64,000 bases of DNA from Chitinophaga solisilvae (GCF_009928525.1 NZ_JAABOK010000009.1:265548-329547), one strand, 5' to 3'; counted from the stretch's first letter, positions 35,801 to 45,194 are shown. The notes: generated from the sequence alone by a model not told the origin. A program made the numbers and translations.

Positions 35801-36256
35801 ATGGGTAGATCACAAGAACCATTTAGTAAAAAAGAAAAAGAAAACAAGAAACAAAAAAAGAAACAGGAAAAACAGGAGAAAAAAGAAGAAAGACAGGCCA
35901 ACAGTAAGAAAGGAAAAAGCCTGGAAGAAATGATGGCTTACATCGATGAAAACGGAAACATTTCCTCCACCCCTCCTGATCCCGCCCGAATGAAAGAAGT
36001 CAGCCTCGACGAAATCCAGATCAGCGTTAAAAAGCAGGAGGAGGAAGAAGAAGGCAGCAGCATCCGTACGGGTGTGGTTACCTTTTTCAATGAGTCTAAA
36101 GGATATGGCTTTATCAAAGACCAGAAGACGCAGGAAAGCATTTTTGTGCACGTTAACGGCTTAGTCGATCCTGTTAAAGAACATTCCAAGGTCACCTTCG
36201 AAGTGCAGATGGGCCATAAAGGACCGAATGCGGTAGGGGTGAAGCTCCTTAAATAG
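35801..36256 (+). CDS. Cold-shock domain protein with charged N-terminal tail
   Basis: 151 residues from the ATG at 35801. The first 45 residues are a Lys/Glu-rich low-complexity helix, followed by an acidic linker. The C-terminal 66 residues form a cold-shock domain with 'GVVTFFNESKGYGFI' (RNP1 'KGYGFI') and 'SIFVHV' (RNP2). The frame extends upstream without a better start. The domain binds single-stranded RNA or DNA. The basic tail resembles those of Bacteroidota CSD proteins associated with RNA helicase-like functions and may contact rRNA or mRNA. Element 3 begins at the very next base after the stop codon. Confidence 0.88.
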   Translation: MGRSQEPFSKKEKENKKQKKKQEKQEKKEERQANSKKGKSLEEMMAYIDENGNISSTPPDPARMKEVSLDEIQISVKKQEEEEEGSSIRTGVVTFFNESKGYGFIKDQKTQESIFVHVNGLVDPVKEHSKVTFEVQMGHKGPNAVGVKLLK

Positions 36257-36372
36257 ATTTACGGATGTTGGAATTTTTTGATTTTGAGATTTTTTAATGC
36301 AGCGGATATTTTCGCAAAGATCTTTGCTGCATTAAAAAATCTCAAAATCAAAAAATTCCAACATCCGTAAAT
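36257..36372. repeat. Long intergenic palindrome, element 3
   Basis: Perfect 47-base arms (36257-36303 and 36326-36372) around a 22-base centre that itself contains the palindrome GCAAAGATCTTTGC. The arm carries TTTTGATTTTGAGATTTT and the core AATGCAGC, shared with element 5 at 52606. It occupies the whole gap between two convergent genes: it starts one base after one stop codon and ends two bases from the other. Confidence 0.9.
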
Positions 36373-36374
36373 AT

Positions 36375-37208
36375 TCACACCTGTGTCTTCCAGCGTCTGT
36401 GCGTCCATAACCAATACGCCGGAGATTTGCGTATATCCTGTTCCAGCTGCTGGTTGAAGCGACTGGTGATTTCACCGGAGCGGGTGGTTGCGGCATCATC
36501 GGTGATGAGGGAGAAAGTAATTTCCCAACGCCTGCCCGTGGCGCTCCGGTTGATAACCGCATATACTACCACCGCATCCGTAGCCCTGGCCAGCCGTTCC
36601 GCGCCCGTTATTACCCGCGTAGGCTGATTCAGGAAGTTGACAATGTATTTGCCGCCCTTTGCCGGCGACTGATCCGATATGAAAATGTATGCGCCCGGTT
36701 TGCGGGACTTCAGCAAATGTTTAGGCGCCTCCTCTACCGGCAGCATCTTTAACCCGAACCTCCCCCTGATTTTTTTCATCAGCCTGTTAAAGAACCCGTT
36801 GTGCAAGGGTTTATATACCCCGTAAATATCAAAGGAGAAAAATGCCGGCAGCATGGTAACACATTCCCAGTTGCCATAATGCCCCAGCATAATGATGATG
36901 TTCCTGCCCCTGGCATGACAGGCATCCAGCAATGCTGCCTGATGCAATACCACCCTTTTTTTAATGCGCGACTCCGGAATGGTAAACAATTCCAGTATCT
37001 CCATAAACAAGCGGCTGAAATGCCGGTAAAACTGCGTCGCTATATTTTTTATCTCCCCGTAGGATTTCTCCGGAAAGGAACGGGAAAGATTCTGAATGAC
37101 TTCGGCATAACGGTAACGCATCACCCTATATAACAGAAAGTAAAAAATCCAGGCTACGCCTGATTTCTGTGCCGTTTCTTCCGTGTATATACCGTTCTGA
37201 TATTTCAT
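36375..37208 (-). CDS. Lysophospholipid/lipid A acyltransferase (LpxL/HtrB-like)
   Basis: 277 residues from the ATG at 37208. A hydrophobic N-terminal anchor ('WIFYFLLYRVMRYRY') is followed by the acyltransferase motif 'LGHYGNWE' (His-x4-Glu) near residue 116. Further family blocks are 'YGVYKPLHNGFFNRLM' near 140 and 'FISDQSPAKGG' near 190. It belongs to the LpxL/LpxM superfamily, which adds a secondary acyl chain to lipid A or related lipids at the inner membrane. Bacteroidota usually carry one or two such genes, so it is likely a lipid A late acyltransferase, although aminolipid acylation cannot be excluded. Confidence 0.88.
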   Translation of the reverse strand: MKYQNGIYTEETAQKSGVAWIFYFLLYRVMRYRYAEVIQNLSRSFPEKSYGEIKNIATQFYRHFSRLFMEILELFTIPESRIKKRVVLHQAALLDACHARGRNIIIMLGHYGNWECVTMLPAFFSFDIYGVYKPLHNGFFNRLMKKIRGRFGLKMLPVEEAPKHLLKSRKPGAYIFISDQSPAKGGKYIVNFLNQPTRVITGAERLARATDAVVVYAVINRSATGRRWEITFSLITDDAATTRSGEITSRFNQQLEQDIRKSPAYWLWTHRRWKTQV

Positions 37209-37372
37209 GATCAATGGTTAAAGAAAAGTTAAAGGCATGGTTGTTCGCAGGGTATGTGTCCTGTCAGGTGTCATCATGCAGCAACAGTTACTGCACAATA
37301 ACAAAGAGACCGATTTTATCACAGCAGCTGTTGCAGAAAAAGGAATAAATATTTGCGTAAAACGTATTTTTT

Positions 37373-38347
37373 ATGGGTGTGGAATTCAGAAATATTACGG
37401 AAGAATTATTGTACCGGCAGGATGAAAGTATGGACATGAAAAGGCTGATGGCCAACGGGGATGTCCGCGAGCAGCTGCCCTTCTGGGATGTGCTGTACAG
37501 GCAGCATTATTATGAAGGTATTCATATAGGACAGTGCAGGATTGATGTACATGAAGACCTCATGGTCAGCAGCAGCCAGGATGCGCCAGTACCCAGTCTT
37601 GTTTTCATTGAAGAAGGGGAGATTCTTACCAACTCAAGTGATCAGAAGAAGTCAAGGCACTTCAGTGCCGGCGACCATAATATACTGACCAATCCCTTTC
37701 ATGCACGGCTGAGCTATTTCCGTAAGCAACGCGTGCAGGTGATGGTGCTGAGCTTTCAGCCGGAACGCTTTCTGCAGCTGGCAGAAAACGGTGGCCCTGC
37801 CATGGATCGCATCGCTGAAAAACTGGTGCAGGGAGGAGAGCCGTATATTTCTGAGAAATGCCTGCGCGTCACTCCCCGTATGCGCGCTGTTATGGAAGAT
37901 ATTCACCAGTGCCCCTATAGCGGTGCACTGCGGGATGTATATCTTCAGGCAAAGGCGCTGGAGCTGCTGGTGTTGCAGTTCGATCAGCTTGAACAGGCGG
38001 AGAATACCTGCAAGGCTCCCGCCAGGCTCTCTGCCGCAGATATTAAAAAGCTGCATCACGCGCGTGAAATATTGTTGCAGGACTTCTGTAATCCACCATC
38101 ACTGCCGCAGCTGGCAAGGCTGACAGGACTTAATGAGTTTAAGCTGAAAACAGGTTTCAAGGAGGTGTTTAATAATACGGTGTTCGGCTATTTTAAAAAT
38201 CACCGGCTGGCGCTGGCGCATCAGCTGCTGACAAGCGCCAGCAAAACAGTCACGGAGGTGGCATATGAAACAGGATATACCACTGTCCAGCATTTCAGTA
38301 ATGAATTCAGAAAACAGTACGGTGTAACGCCGTCGCGTATACGATAA
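37373..38347 (+). CDS. AraC-family transcriptional regulator
   Basis: 324 residues. The N-terminal two-thirds form a beta-rich sensing domain with no recognised ligand motif. The C-terminal 100 residues carry the two AraC helix-turn-helices ('PSLPQLARLTGLNEFKLKTGF' is noted for 'LARLTGLN', and 'VTEVAYETGYTTVQHFSNEFRKQYG' for 'VAYETGY' and 'FRKQYG'). The layout resembles PchR-type regulators, which often govern siderophore or TonB receptor genes. Its own neighbours do not show a clear target. An alternative start exists at 37433. It is convergent and adjacent (no gap) to the lipoprotein gene. Confidence 0.88.
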   Translation: MGVEFRNITEELLYRQDESMDMKRLMANGDVREQLPFWDVLYRQHYYEGIHIGQCRIDVHEDLMVSSSQDAPVPSLVFIEEGEILTNSSDQKKSRHFSAGDHNILTNPFHARLSYFRKQRVQVMVLSFQPERFLQLAENGGPAMDRIAEKLVQGGEPYISEKCLRVTPRMRAVMEDIHQCPYSGALRDVYLQAKALELLVLQFDQLEQAENTCKAPARLSAADIKKLHHAREILLQDFCNPPSLPQLARLTGLNEFKLKTGFKEVFNNTVFGYFKNHRLALAHQLLTSASKTVTEVAYETGYTTVQHFSNEFRKQYGVTPSRIR

Positions 38348-39112
38348 TTACTTTACTAACTGCAACGTATATACGCCGTTTGCGGATACCCAGCGGAAAT
38401 GTCTTACGAACCATGCGCGGCGCGCCTGTGATGTTAACAAAGTATCCAGGTGCGCTTTCATTTCTGCGCGGAAACTTTCCGGCAGCGGAAGGGCAGTGGT
38501 GTGATTATCTGCCAGGGAAACAACATACATAGCAGTCGTGTCATTATCTGTAAATGCGCTGCCGGCTGCTATCTTTTTTCTGTCTGGCGAAAGATCATAT
38601 GGCAGTGTGCTGGCAGGCAGCCGGTAATGCTGCTGCTGCTCTGTATCCAGATCAAAGATGCTGGTAATAAAGCAGCCGTCCTGCTGTGCATACGCTTTTT
38701 CATATACGAGATAACGGCCCTGCATCAGCTGGAAAGGCAGGTCGTTACTGTTATTATAAAGAAAATGATAACCGGGTTTATGTTGTTTTTCGCTGATGAG
38801 ATAAACGGGAGATTCAAAAGTATGCGCAATATGTACCAGTAGTTTACCGGGTACGCTGTCTACCGGAACTACATGCAGGAATGATCCCGGATCCCGTCCG
38901 CTTTTATGGCTTACGTCTGCAGGTGAAATATTTTTTCCCTTGTATTTTATCCGGTAAGTGTAGTGATTGCTTTTGCTGCCGGTATCGCCGTTGCGGTATG
39001 GCTGTTTGCCGGTAATCACTGTAAACGGGCCATACTCCTGCTTTTCGCTGCATGCGCCCAGCAACAGCATTCCCAGCCCTGTAGTGAATAAGTTAACAAT
39101 TTTCATACGCAT
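38348..39112 (-). CDS. Hypothetical lipoprotein
   Basis: 254 residues with a lipobox ('MLLLGAC', lipidated Cys near residue 21). The remainder is a beta-strand-rich soluble domain with phrases such as 'YLVYEKAYAQQDGCFITSIFDLD' (noted for 'YLVYEKAY') and 'LPYDLSPDRKKIAAGS', reminiscent of beta-propeller or TolB-like blades. No catalytic motif is visible and no family was recognised. It stands alone on the minus strand, touching the AraC gene at its 3' end without overlap. It is probably an outer-envelope protein of unknown role. Confidence 0.65.
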   Translation of the reverse strand: MRMKIVNLFTTGLGMLLLGACSEKQEYGPFTVITGKQPYRNGDTGSKSNHYTYRIKYKGKNISPADVSHKSGRDPGSFLHVVPVDSVPGKLLVHIAHTFESPVYLISEKQHKPGYHFLYNNSNDLPFQLMQGRYLVYEKAYAQQDGCFITSIFDLDTEQQQHYRLPASTLPYDLSPDRKKIAAGSAFTDNDTTAMYVVSLADNHTTALPLPESFRAEMKAHLDTLLTSQARRAWFVRHFRWVSANGVYTLQLVK

Positions 39113-39221
39113 AGGCTAATTTAGCGGAAGCTGTTTATCTGGCAAGATCCTTTTTTTATTTTAACATTTTGTAAGGGTTACCTTTTCTGACAGAGATGTA
39201 TAAAAGGGAAATTATCCTTCT

Positions 39222-40100
39222 ATGCGAAAAGCTTATTCCTGTTTAATTCTACCTGTGATGGTACTGGCTGCCTGTGGCCAGCGCCACTACCGCAGTGCCG
39301 AAGATGCTGCCCATAGCCCCGAGCAGCAGGCCGTTGCCGCTGCAGATTCCACCGATTTTTCCAGTGACATTTCCGCACTTAATTCACCTTCCCGTAAGCG
39401 TGTGCGCACCGCCGATGTACGCTGCCGGGTGCAGGATGTATTCAGGGCCGCCTCCCGCCTGGAGCAGACCGTGACTGCCGTACAAGGCATAGTAGTAGAA
39501 AGCAGGATGAAGAACGAAGCTGTACAGCAGCATGAACTGCCGTATACCTCCGATTCTGTCAGACAGGTACAGCTGTACACGCCCACAGCCAGCCTGACGC
39601 TGCGTGTACCAGTGGGGCATCTGGATTCGGTGGTACATACACTCACGTCTATGGCGGCTTTCATTGAATACCGTACGCTGACGGATCAGGATTACACCTG
39701 GAATTATTTATCCAATTCCCTGAAGAACGATAAGCTGGCGCCAGTGAAAAAGATAAAGCCTGATGCCGGAACATCTTCTCTTGATATTGCAAAATTTGAA
39801 GAAGAGCAGCATGAAAAATCGGTAGACAGAAGTATCTCCAACATGCAGCTGCTGGACAATGTAGCCTATTCCACTTTTACAGTGCAGCTGTTTCAGCCGG
39901 AGGTGGCCGATGTGCAGGTAGTGGTGAACCCGCAGCAGTTTAAGCGTGCCCCTTTCGGCACAGAAGTGCGTACCGCTCTCCGCGATGGCGCCGTTATGAT
40001 GCGGAATATCCTGCTGGGCATGTTACAGGTATGGCCCTTCTGGATTGCCGTAGCAGCGGGTATTGCAGCCTACAGACGTTACTTTGCCAAAAGCAGGTAA
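39222..40100 (+). CDS. DUF4349-type lipoprotein
   Basis: 292 residues. The lipobox 'MVLAACGQ' places the lipidated Cys near residue 18. A Ser/Asp-rich linker precedes the DUF4349 core ('VRCRVQDVFRAASRLEQTV', noted for 'DVFRAASRLE'; 'LTLRVPVGHLDSVV' near residue 126; 'DYTWNYLSNSL' near 157). A helical hairpin and a C-terminal membrane helix ('FWIAVAAGIAAYRRY') end the chain. DUF4349 proteins are envelope proteins with coiled-coil segments and unknown function. The stop is seven bases from the convergent patatin gene. Confidence 0.8.
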   Translation: MRKAYSCLILPVMVLAACGQRHYRSAEDAAHSPEQQAVAAADSTDFSSDISALNSPSRKRVRTADVRCRVQDVFRAASRLEQTVTAVQGIVVESRMKNEAVQQHELPYTSDSVRQVQLYTPTASLTLRVPVGHLDSVVHTLTSMAAFIEYRTLTDQDYTWNYLSNSLKNDKLAPVKKIKPDAGTSSLDIAKFEEEQHEKSVDRSISNMQLLDNVAYSTFTVQLFQPEVADVQVVVNPQQFKRAPFGTEVRTALRDGAVMMRNILLGMLQVWPFWIAVAAGIAAYRRYFAKSR

Positions 40101-40106
40101 TTGTAA

Positions 40107-42437
40107 TTACTTCATCTCCTGCAGCAACTGCTGCAAATGCCGGTTATGCTGTAGCCGGTTGTTAATTCTCCTGATCGTAGTATCCGACATAAACCAATTC
40201 ATCGTGTAGGAGGGTTCTCCTTTGGGAAACCTTTGTCTGAGCGGATCTGACTGCCACTCTGCGCTGTCTTTGTACAGCGGGATCTGTACATAGGAAGCGC
40301 GCTTGTAGTAGTAATCATTGATATCGCTGACATAATGCTGAAGGCGGATATCATTGACGGTCGTCTGCATGCCGTAAGCGCCGGCAATAGTCAGCAGCGG
40401 GGCGAAGAGGTCATTGTTCACCGGCGCTATTTTGCGGAACTGGTTAGACTTTGGAATTACACGGCTGTTGGTAATATGAATCACCTTAAAGTGCAGGCGG
40501 CTGATCTGCTGATAGAGGGCGCTGGTATCGCCGTAACGATGCCGGTCATCTTCCCCGATATTGATGATGCCGCGGATGATTTCCTGTATCACACCGGCGC
40601 CGGAATTATCGAAGTAGCCTCCGTCAACGAAGTATTGATCCTGTATGCGGCCGGCCGGGCTGAGATAAGGGAAACGCGCTCCCAGTATGGCTCCGGAGGT
40701 AATGGTGATATCGGAGTCGTGGCGCAGCAGACTTAATACATCCACCCGGTTGTTGAAGATGCCCGAATCCAGCCGGAGGTTAGATACCAGGCCCGGATTG
40801 CCGTCCTGCATGCGGGTGGTGTTGATACACAGTACAGGCATGAACGCAGTGTCGCCGCGCATGGCAGGGAAGGAAGACATGGCATTGTCGAACGGTACCC
40901 GGTAGAGGGAGTCGCCGGCAATGTCCGTGCTTTTCTCAAAGGATTCTTCCAGCGCTGCGGCCCTGTCGGCTGCACGGGAGGTACGCACAATGTACCGGAA
41001 GTAATCGGGGCCCAGCATGCGTGCAAAGGTGTAGCTGAAGTAATCCTGGCGGAGATAGGCCATGGCAGAACGGGCATACAGCGGCTGCTGCTGCGACTTA
41101 TCCCTCAGCAATGCAAAGTACGCGGCCATCCCGACACCGCCGCCGGAAGTGCCGGACAGGCAGAAGAGATGACGGGAAAACCTGTCGCCGGGATGTTGCC
41201 TGATGCTGGCATCTTCAATACTTCCCAGCACGGCGGCAGTCCAGTAGGCGGAACGGGAAGCGCCGCCGTTAGCCATCACAAAATATACATCATAGGCGCT
41301 GTCTTTTGCAACGGGTCTGCTGCGCAGCCAGGCGCGCAGATAAGTATCGAGTGAAGGACGTTCGTTGTAATTATTCCCCGCCGTAGCCGGTGTGAGTTTT
41401 ACATAGTGCGTTTCCTTGATCCCGAAAATCAATGCTATCACCAGCAGGATGAAATGAAAACTGATCCGGTAACGGACAGACAAAGCAGTAATAATATTAC
41501 CAAATCCCAGTAGCATCCCGAAAGCGAGTACCAGGTAGGGGAATGGCCCTATTTTACGGGCAAAGTCAAGGCTTTGGATCGCTGCAAAATATACTATCAG
41601 CGCGGCGACGCCGGTAATATTGAACCATCTGAAAAATGCCTTCTCCGCACGGGGAATATGAAAAAAATCCATCACGATGTCCAGCAGCGTCCTGGTGTTG
41701 AGTTGCGGCTTCATGGAATCTTCAGCCAGCTTAAACTGCCGCAGGTGGATATACACCGTGAAGACGACATGCAGCCCCAGCAACAGCACAAACAGCAGCA
41801 TAATACCGGTATGCGGAATAAAGCCGGTGGCAAAGGTAATAATCAGCCAGGCTGTCAGCAGCATATAGAACAGCAGCTGAAACCAGGGCTGTACGGCAAT
41901 ATTTGAAAGCGGACGATCCGTAAAAAACAAGGCTGTCAATGCCACGGCAAAAATGATCCATGCCTGCAAAAAGCTAACCGGGTGATACAAGGCGGGAGAT
42001 TGCAATATGGCTAGTTCCAGCATCAGAAAACAACAATGCCCCATCATCCTCGGAAACTGATCCAGAAAAGACTGGCTGATATTGAAGTAGCGGTTGTTGG
42101 CCGTATATGTCAGTGTAGCCTTGTTGGCAGGCATCTCCGCAAACTGCTGCAGATCCATGATCTGCCTGGCCCGCTTGGTATAAGCCACTATCCGGGATGA
42201 ATACCAGCTCACATATACCCAGAACCCAATCGCCAGAAAGAAAACAATCCTGATACGATACACATTCTCCGTAAAAGCCACAATCACATCCTTACCCTGA
42301 TCCAGTGTCCAGCTTGCGAACATAATCAGCAACAGATAAAATATACCCGGAAAAAACAACCAGAAAGATTTCAGCAGATGCGACGTGAATCGCAGCGCCT
42401 GTTTAAAATAAGGTAGCATAGTGATGGTGTTGGGCAT
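40107..42437 (-). CDS. Patatin-like phospholipase with N-terminal membrane domain
   Basis: 776 residues. The first 360 or so contain about eight membrane helices in pairs. The C-terminal part is a patatin domain with the nucleophile elbow 'SGTSGGGVG' near residue 430 and the catalytic Asp in 'VDGGYFDNSGAG' near 600. The oxyanion loop 'GGASRSAYW' near 390 is also visible. Catalysis uses a Ser-Asp dyad to release fatty acids from lipids. The membrane-anchored layout is seen in other Bacteroidota patatins and should place the enzyme on the cytoplasmic membrane. An ATG at 42419 is an alternative start. Element 4 lies in the leader. Confidence 0.87.
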   Translation of the reverse strand: MPNTITMLPYFKQALRFTSHLLKSFWLFFPGIFYLLLIMFASWTLDQGKDVIVAFTENVYRIRIVFFLAIGFWVYVSWYSSRIVAYTKRARQIMDLQQFAEMPANKATLTYTANNRYFNISQSFLDQFPRMMGHCCFLMLELAILQSPALYHPVSFLQAWIIFAVALTALFFTDRPLSNIAVQPWFQLLFYMLLTAWLIITFATGFIPHTGIMLLFVLLLGLHVVFTVYIHLRQFKLAEDSMKPQLNTRTLLDIVMDFFHIPRAEKAFFRWFNITGVAALIVYFAAIQSLDFARKIGPFPYLVLAFGMLLGFGNIITALSVRYRISFHFILLVIALIFGIKETHYVKLTPATAGNNYNERPSLDTYLRAWLRSRPVAKDSAYDVYFVMANGGASRSAYWTAAVLGSIEDASIRQHPGDRFSRHLFCLSGTSGGGVGMAAYFALLRDKSQQQPLYARSAMAYLRQDYFSYTFARMLGPDYFRYIVRTSRAADRAAALEESFEKSTDIAGDSLYRVPFDNAMSSFPAMRGDTAFMPVLCINTTRMQDGNPGLVSNLRLDSGIFNNRVDVLSLLRHDSDITITSGAILGARFPYLSPAGRIQDQYFVDGGYFDNSGAGVIQEIIRGIINIGEDDRHRYGDTSALYQQISRLHFKVIHITNSRVIPKSNQFRKIAPVNNDLFAPLLTIAGAYGMQTTVNDIRLQHYVSDINDYYYKRASYVQIPLYKDSAEWQSDPLRQRFPKGEPSYTMNWFMSDTTIRRINNRLQHNRHLQQLLQEMK

Positions 42438-42451
42438 TACTAATATAAAGA

Positions 42452-42572
42452 AAATTATGAGTTACGAATGATGAATGATGAGTTGACGCGAAGACCTGAG
42501 CGGATAATAGATTTGATCATCCGCTCAGGTCTTCTCGTCAACTCATCATTCCTAATTCTTAATTCATAATTT
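42452..42572. repeat. Long intergenic palindrome, element 4 (imperfect)
   Basis: Arms of 54 bases (42452-42505 and 42519-42572) match at 49 positions around a 13-base loop. The inner arm GAAGACCTGAGCGGAT is perfect; most mismatches are in the outer arm. It shares the GCGAAGAC and AGCGGATAA words with element 7. It lies between two minus-strand genes, and its right arm runs over the stop and last codons of the metallo-hydrolase gene. Confidence 0.85.
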
Positions 42573-43320
42573 CAAACACCGGTGTTTCCGCATGCCTTGA
42601 CGCCACCACTATCCTTATGCCGTTTGCGTGTTCATCAAAGAGGGATTGTACCAGGGTAGCGTCGTTGTTGTCCTGGGAGAGGTGGGAGAGCAGCAGGTGT
42701 GTCATGAAAGGGGGGCGGTGGGTGGTGAATATCTCCAGCGCCTGCCGGTTGGAGAGGTGCCCTTTGCCGCCGCGGATGCGGTTTTTAAGGAAATAGGGAT
42801 ATCTGCCTTTGTCCAGCATCTGTTCATCATAGTTGGCTTCCAGGAAGGCAGCATGGCATTGCTGAAAGTGACGGATCACATGTTCGCAGGGTACGCCGAT
42901 ATCGGTAAATACGCCGATGCTGATTTGCTGATCCGTGATGATGAAGCTGTGTGGCTCGATGGCGTCGTGCTGTTTGGGAAAGGCGGTGACGGATAAACTT
43001 CCTATCTGTACCGGCTGATAGGCGGTAAAGGACAATACGTTGCTCAGGGTAAGCCGGCCGTGTGTCAGGGTGTGACTGGTAATGTATACCGGCAGCCGGT
43101 ATTTTTTTGCCAGTACGGTTACGCCTTTGATGTGATCAGTGTGCTCATGGGAAATGAATACCGCCTTCACCTTGTCCATGGTCAGTCCCAGCCTGCTCAT
43201 GCGCCGCTCTGTTTCCCGGCAGGAAATGCCTGCGTCTATCAGCACCGCTTCCTGCCCGTTACCGATATAGTAACAATTACCGTTGCTCCCCGAATTCAAT
43301 GACGTAATCTGTAATGACAT
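42559..43320 (-). CDS. MBL-fold metallo-hydrolase (YycJ/WalJ-like)
   Basis: 253 residues with the metallo-beta-lactamase signature 'SHEHTDH' near residue 57, after a Gly-rich start ('SLNSGSNGNCYYIG') and 'LIDAGISC' near 31. This pattern is typical of YycJ/WalJ proteins, nuclease-like hydrolases found in nearly all Bacteroidota and Firmicutes. The last four codons lie inside the right arm of element 4, so the repeat has shaped the C-terminus. It is divergent from lgt; TATCTTTG at 43333-43326 on its strand is a possible -7 element very close to the start codon. Confidence 0.88.
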   Translation of the reverse strand: MSLQITSLNSGSNGNCYYIGNGQEAVLIDAGISCRETERRMSRLGLTMDKVKAVFISHEHTDHIKGVTVLAKKYRLPVYITSHTLTHGRLTLSNVLSFTAYQPVQIGSLSVTAFPKQHDAIEPHSFIITDQQISIGVFTDIGVPCEHVIRHFQQCHAAFLEANYDEQMLDKGRYPYFLKNRIRGGKGHLSNRQALEIFTTHRPPFMTHLLLSHLSQDNNDATLVQSLFDEHANGIRIVVASRHAETPVFEIMN

Positions 43321-43340
43321 ACCGCCAAAGATAAAAACTA

Positions 43341-43372
43341 TTTGCTGATTGGATCAGAGATCTATATATTTG
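43341..43372 (+). promoter_or_regulatory. Bacteroidota-type promoter of the lgt operon
   Basis: TTTG at 43341-43344, a 20-base spacer and a perfect TATATTTG at 43365-43372. Transcription would begin near 43378, giving a leader of about 17 bases before the ATG at 43395. Confidence 0.65.
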
Positions 43373-43394
43373 CAACAATGTTGCAAATAATTGA

Positions 43395-44270
43395 ATGTCT
43401 TTTATGCTGATGTACCTGACCTGGAACCAGTCACCTGAAATTTTCCGCATCGGCGGTTTTGCATTACGCTATTACAGCGTGGCTTTTATGCTGGCATTCC
43501 TGCTGGGATACGCACTGCTCACGCGTATGCTGGCAATAGAACAGCGGCCGCGCCGGATAGCAGACAAACTGGCTGTATCCATGGTCCTGGGAACCATAGC
43601 AGGAGCACGGCTGGGCCATGCCTTCTTTTATGAACCGGCTTATTTTCTGAAACATCCGTTGGAACTGATACTACCGGTAACCATCAGTCACGGGCGGCTG
43701 TTATTTACCGGTTATCAGGGCCTGGCCAGCCATGGCGGCGCTATCGGCATACTCGTAGCGGTATGGCTGTTTTCCCGGAAACACCGGATCAGCTGTATAT
43801 GGGTACTGGACCGCCTGGCGGTCATCATCCCACTGGCAGGAGCGCTGATACGTATCGGCAACTTTTTCAATTCAGAGATCATTGGTATCCCTTCCGGCTT
43901 GCCGTGGGCGGTGATCTTTCAGCGGACAGACGCACTGCCCCGGCATCCGGCCCAGTTGTATGAGGCTGCCTCTTATCTGCTTATTTATATCTTCCTCATC
44001 TTCCTGTATAACAGTCATCTCGCGGAAAAAAAACCGGGGCATCTCTTCGGCGCCTTCCTGGTATTAGTTTTCAGCGCCCGCCTGCTGCTGGAATTTGTCA
44101 AGGAAGACCAGGAGATATTTGAACAGGGATGGTGGCTGAATATGGGGCAGCTGCTCAGCATCCCGTTGATTTTGTGTGGTATATATTTTTTGATTTTTTA
44201 CGGAAGAAGATATGGAAGAAAGACTACCGATAAAGGTGTACATCATCACGGGCTTCCTGGGCGCGGGTAA
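43395..44270 (+). CDS. lgt: Prolipoprotein diacylglyceryl transferase
   Basis: 291 residues with about seven membrane helices. Lgt marks are visible: 'LRYYSVAFMLAFLLGY' near residue 26, the catalytic-region loop 'GLASHGGAIG' near 111, and 'IRIGNFFNSEIIG' near 153, the last containing the conserved Arg-Asn signature. Family knowledge: it transfers diacylglycerol from phosphatidylglycerol to the lipobox Cys of prolipoproteins, the first step for the many lipoproteins in this window. Its last 59 bases overlap the CobW-family gene in another frame; the C-terminal tail ('GRKTTDKGVHHHGLPGRG') is longer than is usual for Lgt. Confidence 0.95.
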   Translation: MSFMLMYLTWNQSPEIFRIGGFALRYYSVAFMLAFLLGYALLTRMLAIEQRPRRIADKLAVSMVLGTIAGARLGHAFFYEPAYFLKHPLELILPVTISHGRLLFTGYQGLASHGGAIGILVAVWLFSRKHRISCIWVLDRLAVIIPLAGALIRIGNFFNSEIIGIPSGLPWAVIFQRTDALPRHPAQLYEAASYLLIYIFLIFLYNSHLAEKKPGHLFGAFLVLVFSARLLLEFVKEDQEIFEQGWWLNMGQLLSIPLILCGIYFLIFYGRRYGRKTTDKGVHHHGLPGRG

Positions 44271-45147
44271 AACCACGTTGCTGAATAACCTGCTGCAGCA
44301 GTACCAGGACCGGCGGAATATTGTTATTGAGAATGAATTCGGGAAAGTAAACATCGATGCATCCCTGGTCACGCAGCAGACGGACACCCTCTACGAACTG
44401 ACCAGCGGCTGCATCTGCTGCTCGCTGGATAATGACCTGCTGGAAGTGCTGGGCGACATACTGCAGCTGGAACAACGCCCTGATCAACTGTTCATTGAAA
44501 CAACCGGTATTGCTGATGCCGGCAATATTATCGGTATGTTCCAGATGCCACAGGTGAAAAAACATTATGCGCTGGAAAAAACCATTTGTGTGGCAGATGC
44601 CGAAAACGTACGCACTAGATTGGAACAGACGCCTGAAACCGGCCGCCAGCTGGCCTGCGCAGATGTGGTGGTTATCAACAAAACCGGGAGTCTGACGGTA
44701 CCGGAACTGGTTACCCTATACCAGGAGCTGGAAGCAATCAACCCGCTGGCTTTTTACACCGCCACTGAAAACGGACAGCTCTCCGTGGCAGACCTGCACC
44801 GGGCAGCATCAATTGCCCGTCCCGCAGCGGCAGGTGCGCCGTTAACAGGCGGGCATAAAATCAACTCCGTACTGTTTGAATCTTCCCGGCCTTTTGATCT
44901 CGACCGTTTGCTGTATGTGCTGGATTTCCATTTCAACGTATATCCGGACCAGTTATACCGCATCAAAGGTTATGTGGCCCTCAAAGGGGAACAGGAACGC
45001 TTCCTGTTACAATCTACCGGCAGGTACCTGCATCTCACGCCCGCAGGCAGCTGGGGCAATGATGCACCGGCCTCTGTGCTGGTGTTCATCGGCAGAGAAC
45101 TGAAAACGGCTACCATTGAACGTATCCTGCAGCCGGCCCTGAAATAG
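44212..45147 (+). CDS. CobW/G3E-family GTPase (metal chaperone-like)
   Basis: 311 residues. The P-loop 'GFLGAGKTT' lies near residue 13, the metal-binding 'CICC' motif (here 'GCICCSL') near 66, and 'ETTGIAD' and 'INKTG' (the G-specificity motif in place of NKxD) further on. The CobW C-terminal domain occupies about residues 220-311. The family includes zinc-delivery GTPases (ZNG1/YeiR) and cobalt-chelatase partners. The C-terminal domain here lacks a His-rich loop. Its start lies inside the 3' end of lgt, an unusually long overlap of 59 bases, which suggests strong coupling or a recent shift of the lgt stop. Confidence 0.88.
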   Translation: MEERLPIKVYIITGFLGAGKTTLLNNLLQQYQDRRNIVIENEFGKVNIDASLVTQQTDTLYELTSGCICCSLDNDLLEVLGDILQLEQRPDQLFIETTGIADAGNIIGMFQMPQVKKHYALEKTICVADAENVRTRLEQTPETGRQLACADVVVINKTGSLTVPELVTLYQELEAINPLAFYTATENGQLSVADLHRAASIARPAAAGAPLTGGHKINSVLFESSRPFDLDRLLYVLDFHFNVYPDQLYRIKGYVALKGEQERFLLQSTGRYLHLTPAGSWGNDAPASVLVFIGRELKTATIERILQPALK

Positions 45148-45194
45148 CGCGCTGTCTGTCATGAACGCGCTTTTCCCTATCTTTATGGCCACTG

